Positions 12,646 through 16,356 of a stretch of DNA of 16,356 nucleotides are shown piece after piece. The stretch is taken from the NCBI GenBank assembly GCA_035644935.1, contig DASQNO010000013.1, positions 1 through 16,356 of the forward strand, written 5' to 3'. The stretch comes from CADCVW01 sp035644935 (lineage in GTDB: Bacteria > Pseudomonadota > Alphaproteobacteria > Sphingomonadales > Sphingomonadaceae). Each line of letters starts with the position of its first letter. The first letter of the stretch is position 1. The position numbers and the translations under genes were made by a program. The notes beneath the pieces are model-generated. The model was not told where the DNA came from. It did not search any database and was given only the letters and a program-made list of their open reading frames with translations.

Positions 12646-15600
12646 TCAACCGACCGGCCGCACGTTGTCGCCCGAGTTTCTGTCGACGTGGAAGTTGTAC
12701 GGATCGACCCCCGCGTGCGTCGGCTTGCGGTCGGTGACGAAGCGCAGCACCTGCTTGCCGCTGCGGATCGGCTGGCGCTCCATGCGGATGACGTTCTTGC
12801 TGTCGAACGCTCCGCGCCCGGGTTCGGCAGTGAAGAGCCCCACGAAGATCGGCTCGGCCAGCGGCGTCGCCGTCTCGACGCCCTTGCCGTCCGCGTAGAA
12901 CTTCCGCGCCTCGACCGGGACCGTCACCGCCCACTTGCCGTCGGGACGCCGAACCGCGGTCGGCGCGTTGACCTTCAGGTCGTAGATCGTGATCTTTTCG
13001 AACAGGTCGGTGATCAGCTGCTGATCCTGCGGTGTCTTCGCTTCCTTGCGCAGTTCGTCGACGAGGTCCGTGGACCGGGGGAAGGGCGCGCCCTTGAACT
13101 TGAAGCGTTCGACAAGGCGGGCCAGCGCCCGGTTGACCGCGGCCTCGCCCAGGCGGTCCTGGAGGAGGTACATCGCGACGCTGCCCTTGTTGTAGTGGAT
13201 GTACTGCTGGTTCTCGACGCGGCCGAGCGGCTGCTCCTCGATCGCCTCGCTGCCGCGGGCGCGCAGATAGCCATCCAGTTCGAATTTGAGGAAGCGGCGG
13301 ATCTTGTCGGGACCCTCCAGCTTCTTCATCACCATCAGCGCGGAATATTGCGACAGCGTTTCCGACAGAGACGTCGCGCCCTGCATGTTCGCGCCGATCA
13401 CCTGGTGCGCCCAATATTGGTGCGCCAGTTCGTGCGCGGTGACGTAGGTCAGATAGTCGATCTTCTCCGGATTGCTGTTGTCGGCGACGAAGCCGATGCT
13501 TTCCGAATAGGGCATGGTCCCCGCGAACGCCTGCGCGAACGTGCGATAACCCGGAAATTCGATGATGCGGGCGTAGGGGAACTGATAGGGCCCGAAGTTC
13601 GCCTTGTAGTAGTCCAGCGAGGTGGTCATCGCGCGCAGCATGCGGTCGACGTTCCACGCGTGGTCCGGGTGATAGTAGACCGCGACATCGACGCCATCAT
13701 GGGCGACGCGCTTTTCTGCGTAGCGCGCGGACTGGATCGAGAAGAAGTTGTGGATGGGCGCGCCAGCGACGAAGCGCGCGGTGCGGCGGCCGCCCTGCGT
13801 TACGTCCGACACCTTGGCGCCTGGTGCCAGCGGGGTCTGGTCGGCGCTGGTGGAAACCGTCACGTCCGACGTCGTCCACCCGCCGAAATAGGGTTTGGCG
13901 GTGGCGGACAGGTCCTCCAGCTTGGCGACGCGCAGTTCGGCGGGCAGCCCGTATTCACGCCGCTTCGTGCGGTCGCCGAGCAACACGCCTCGATCCATGC
14001 CGATGGCGGGGGCGAGCGCGAAGTTGCTGAGAAACGTGCCGTTGCGAACCAGCTCGATGTCGCCGCCCGAGTTCCGGAAGCCTCGGCTTTGGCGAAGCGT
14101 TTCGAAGTCGAGCGTGCGCGTGTCGCCCGGCGCCATGGGCGCGGCGAGGCGGAAGATGCGGTAGCCGTGCTCCTCGTCCTCGCTGACCAGCCGGCCGCCC
14201 TGCAGATCGAGGCGGACGAGCTTGGTCTCCTCGTCGGTCTCGCGGACGTGGACGTCGCGGATCGGCTGATTGGTGAGATTGCGCAGCAGATAACGGCCGC
14301 GCGTCACGGCGCGGGTTTCCTGCGGGTAGAGAGCGACGTTCAGCTTTACCTCGACGACGTTGGGCTGGGGAAGCGTTTCGTACTTGAGGTAGAGCTTCTC
14401 GTAGTTGGCGGACCATTTCTCCCGGTAGTCGCTCGTGCGGTATTCGTTGAGCACGTTGGTGTTGTAGAAGATCCAGCCACCGGTGACCGCCGCGACGGCG
14501 AGCGAGACGCCGGCGATGACGCCGGGCGTTCCCTTCAGGCGCGCAAGGCCGCGCTTCAGCCGAGGCCGGAACCGCGTTTCGGTGCCGCGCCGCCACAGAA
14601 GGTGGACCACGACCAGCATGACGATGGCGATCGCGAACCAGTAGAGCCGGAACCACAACTGTCCCTGCCAGAACCCGCCGGCGCCGTTCATGTCCGAATA
14701 CTGGATGATCGGCGCGCCGCCATAGTCGTAGAGCTTGTGCTGAAAGCCCATGCGATCCGCGACGATCTGCACGACAAGGTAGACGACCATCATGCCCCAG
14801 CCGACATATTTGCTGGGGGACAGCGCCTGAACGAAGATGGCCAGCACCGCGATCAGGAACATCGAGGCGACATTGGGCAGAAGGTACCACAGGACGTACT
14901 TGCCTGGTTCGATGTCGGTGTAGCCCTTGGCGAGCTGCACCAGGATCGCGGTCAGGACGCTGACCACGAGCATGGCGACGAGCACCAGCGTCAGCCCCAG
15001 GATCTTCGGCACGAGATAGGCCCAGTTCGGCAGCGCCGTCGCATCGATCAGTTCGTGAACCTTGCGGTCGCGTTCGCGCCAGACGAGTTCGCCGGCGTAA
15101 TAGATCGCGACGATCAGCGGGATGATGCCGAACACCCCCAACATTTGAATGGTGGCGCGGGTCACGGGGATGGTGGGCGTGCCGTACATGCCGCCGTCGC
15201 TCCAGATCGCGCTGATCGTCATCACCAGCCCGAGGCCGAGCAGGACGAAGAAGGCCGGGCTGCGGACGATCTGCCCGATCTCCAGCCGGGTGCGGCTCCA
15301 CAATTGCGCCCGCGCGGCGCCGCCGGCCGTCGCGTCGGGAAGACGGGCCGAGCTCGTGACCGGAGGCGCGGCGGCGACCTGATCCGCGAGCCGCTGCCGG
15401 CGCTGCTGCCGCTTGGACATGCCCTGATCGGCGAAGCGATAGAGCGCGTAGGCGAGCGCCAGGAAAGCGAACGACAGGCCGAGCCAGAGCAGGCGGTTCC
15501 AGAGCAGAAGATCGGCCATGGGGACGAGGCGCACGTTGCGTTCGGCGGCGGTCCAGTAGCGGGTCGCCTGCGTGAAGGCCTCCAGTGCGAACGGATCGAT

Positions 15601-16221
15601 AAGCGCGCGCAGCGTTTCGAGGTCGGGACGGTCGCTCAGCGCGTTGCTGGTGACGAAGAACAGGACCAGAAAGACGATCAGCCCGACATAGGTCGTCATC
15701 ATCGACCGCGTCGCGGTCGCCAGCGCAAAGAAGATCGCGGAGGTCAGGAAGATCACGGGCAGCGACAGCACGGCGTAAGCGAAGGCGTAGGCGGCGAAGG
15801 GCACGGGGCCGATCGTCTCCTTGTCGAGCCACGGCATGCCTGAGCCGACCAGCAGGCCGAGCGGCACGGCCAGGAACGCCAGCGCGGCGGCGGCGAACGC
15901 GCCCGCGAAGCGGCCGAACAGATACTGGAACTTGGTGATGCGCGTTGAGCGGACGATGGGCCCGAACTTCGTGTCGTCGTCGCGCACGACGACGTTGGCG
16001 ACGAAGGCGGTGGTCACGAACATGTAGAACAGGGACAGGAACAGGTGCGCGAAGGAGGTCGCGTAGGGGCTGTTGGCGAGCACGTTGCCGCCGGCGCCGA
16101 GCTGGATGTTGTCGCTGGCGATCGACCCGAACGCGAGCAGGAAGAACAGGATCGACGCGACCCAGAAGACGGGGTTGCGGGTCTGGTACCCGAATTCGAA
16201 GCGAGCGATCTGGGAGAACAT
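12646..16221 (-). CDS. ABC-2 type permease fused to M1-family aminopeptidase
   Basis: A 1191-residue fusion. Residues 1-545 form two ABC-2 permease halves, each with about six membrane helices (near 17-34, 58-78, 104-127, 142-168, 175-192, 238-262, then 322-340, 357-378, 405-430, 445-466, 472-490, 523-543). An extra helix follows at about 567-587. Basic loops (269-277, 544-564) place it so that the rest faces the periplasm. Residues 600-1190 are an M1 gluzincin peptidase: HELAH (930-934) followed by SLSETLSQYSAL, with E954 as the likely third zinc ligand. The usual GxMEN substrate motif is replaced by GTMPYSE (901-907). The zinc glutamate lies 19 residues after the second histidine instead of 18. 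ATG 16221 directly follows the ATPase TAG, so the two are cotranslated. The transported substrate is unknown. Confidence 0.95.
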   Translation of the reverse strand: MFSQIARFEFGYQTRNPVFWVASILFFLLAFGSIASDNIQLGAGGNVLANSPYATSFAHLFLSLFYMFVTTAFVANVVVRDDDTKFGPIVRSTRITKFQYLFGRFAGAFAAAALAFLAVPLGLLVGSGMPWLDKETIGPVPFAAYAFAYAVLSLPVIFLTSAIFFALATATRSMMTTYVGLIVFLVLFFVTSNALSDRPDLETLRALIDPFALEAFTQATRYWTAAERNVRLVPMADLLLWNRLLWLGLSFAFLALAYALYRFADQGMSKRQQRRQRLADQVAAAPPVTSSARLPDATAGGAARAQLWSRTRLEIGQIVRSPAFFVLLGLGLVMTISAIWSDGGMYGTPTIPVTRATIQMLGVFGIIPLIVAIYYAGELVWRERDRKVHELIDATALPNWAYLVPKILGLTLVLVAMLVVSVLTAILVQLAKGYTDIEPGKYVLWYLLPNVASMFLIAVLAIFVQALSPSKYVGWGMMVVYLVVQIVADRMGFQHKLYDYGGAPIIQYSDMNGAGGFWQGQLWFRLYWFAIAIVMLVVVHLLWRRGTETRFRPRLKRGLARLKGTPGVIAGVSLAVAAVTGGWIFYNTNVLNEYRTSDYREKWSANYEKLYLKYETLPQPNVVEVKLNVALYPQETRAVTRGRYLLRNLTNQPIRDVHVRETDEETKLVRLDLQGGRLVSEDEEHGYRIFRLAAPMAPGDTRTLDFETLRQSRGFRNSGGDIELVRNGTFLSNFALAPAIGMDRGVLLGDRTKRREYGLPAELRVAKLEDLSATAKPYFGGWTTSDVTVSTSADQTPLAPGAKVSDVTQGGRRTARFVAGAPIHNFFSIQSARYAEKRVAHDGVDVAVYYHPDHAWNVDRMLRAMTTSLDYYKANFGPYQFPYARIIEFPGYRTFAQAFAGTMPYSESIGFVADNSNPEKIDYLTYVTAHELAHQYWAHQVIGANMQGATSLSETLSQYSALMVMKKLEGPDKIRRFLKFELDGYLRARGSEAIEEQPLGRVENQQYIHYNKGSVAMYLLQDRLGEAAVNRALARLVERFKFKGAPFPRSTDLVDELRKEAKTPQDQQLITDLFEKITIYDLKVNAPTAVRRPDGKWAVTVPVEARKFYADGKGVETATPLAEPIFVGLFTAEPGRGAFDSKNVIRMERQPIRSGKQVLRFVTDRKPTHAGVDPYNFHVDRNSGDNVRPVG

Positions 16222-16356
16222 CTAGGCGGCCAACGCCGCCGGGGCGCGACGCGATTGCGCCAGCGTCGCGAAGTAGACGTCCTCCAGCCCGCCCTGCACG
16301 GCGGCGAAGCCGGCGCCCGGGTCGCTGTCCGCCAGCACGTGAATGACGGTGCGGCC
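16222..16356 (-). CDS. ABC transporter ATP-binding protein, C-terminal end (start outside window)
   Basis: The last 44 codons of a gene that continues past the window edge, ending in TAG at 16224-16222. The residues include GRTVIHVLADSDPGAGF and GGLEDVYFATLAQS. GLEDVYF is the usual end of ATPases that serve ABC-2 permeases (family ending LEDvFl). No Walker or signature motif is within the window. The stop codon directly abuts the ATG of the permease/peptidase gene, which is the expected partner, so the two very probably form one exporter. The identification rests on this short tail plus position. Confidence 0.8.
   Translation of the reverse strand, partial: GRTVIHVLADSDPGAGFAAVQGGLEDVYFATLAQSRRAPAALAA

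Noticed and set aside
12688..15843. 1051-codon open frame on the plus strand
   Set aside because: It lies fully antisense to the permease/M1 peptidase gene, whose domains are unmistakable. The translation is Arg/Asp/Ala/Val-rich with no domain, as expected from a GC-rich complementary frame.

Overview
The window looks like a chromosomal segment of a high-GC alphaproteobacterium, most likely a sphingomonad (Sphingomonadales). Three things point there: GC-rich codon use, paired palindromic intergenic repeats of the CGTCATCCCGGCGAAAGCC and CGTTCGTCCCGAGCG types, and protein families common in that group (a secreted TonB-C-domain protein, an ABC permease/M1 peptidase fusion). This assignment is inference; there is no rRNA or marker gene.

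Layout. Bases 2-370 (+) are the DNA-binding end of an AraC-family regulator whose start lies outside. Bases 371-1325 hold no gene I can support. Then comes a long minus-strand block, read right to left: mmsA (11393-9894), an unrecognised 141-aa protein (9894-9469), a lipoprotein polysaccharide deacetylase (9472-8516), a RidA-family protein (8514-8131), a VapBC-like toxin-antitoxin pair (8072-7402), an acyl-CoA dehydrogenase (7405-6263), 3-hydroxyisobutyryl-CoA hydrolase (6119-5073), enoyl-CoA hydratase (4895-4122) and 3-hydroxyisobutyrate dehydrogenase (4015-3065). Further left on the same strand lie a secreted TonB-C-domain protein (2912-2001) and an NADPH-dependent FMN-reductase-like protein (1889-1326). 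Diverging from mmsA is a fumarylacetoacetate-hydrolase-family gene (11533-12540, +). Converging on it is a 1191-aa ABC permease/M1 aminopeptidase fusion (16221-12646, -), preceded without a gap by the tail of an ABC ATPase (16356-16222, -).

The metabolic core is the whole distal valine pathway: isobutyryl-CoA to methacrylyl-CoA (acyl-CoA dehydrogenase), to 3-hydroxyisobutyryl-CoA (hydratase), to 3-hydroxyisobutyrate (hydrolase), to methylmalonate semialdehyde (dehydrogenase), to propionyl-CoA (MmsA). It is split by two foreign-looking cassettes. One is an overlapping trio directly behind mmsA (unknown, deacetylase, RidA). The other is a toxin-antitoxin pair of lower GC with its own promoter and dyad, whose toxin stop overlaps the dehydrogenase GTG start by 4 bases.

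Palindromic repeat pairs fill several gene junctions (4033-4108, 6132-6247, 11434-11520, 12565-12633). They leave so little other sequence that they must form leaders or terminators of the flanking genes. I see no CRISPR array, tRNA, rRNA, insertion sequence or phage gene, and no clearly undescribed multi-gene system. The most unusual features are the toxin-antitoxin pair wired into the valine operon and the deacetylase/RidA trio coupled to mmsA.
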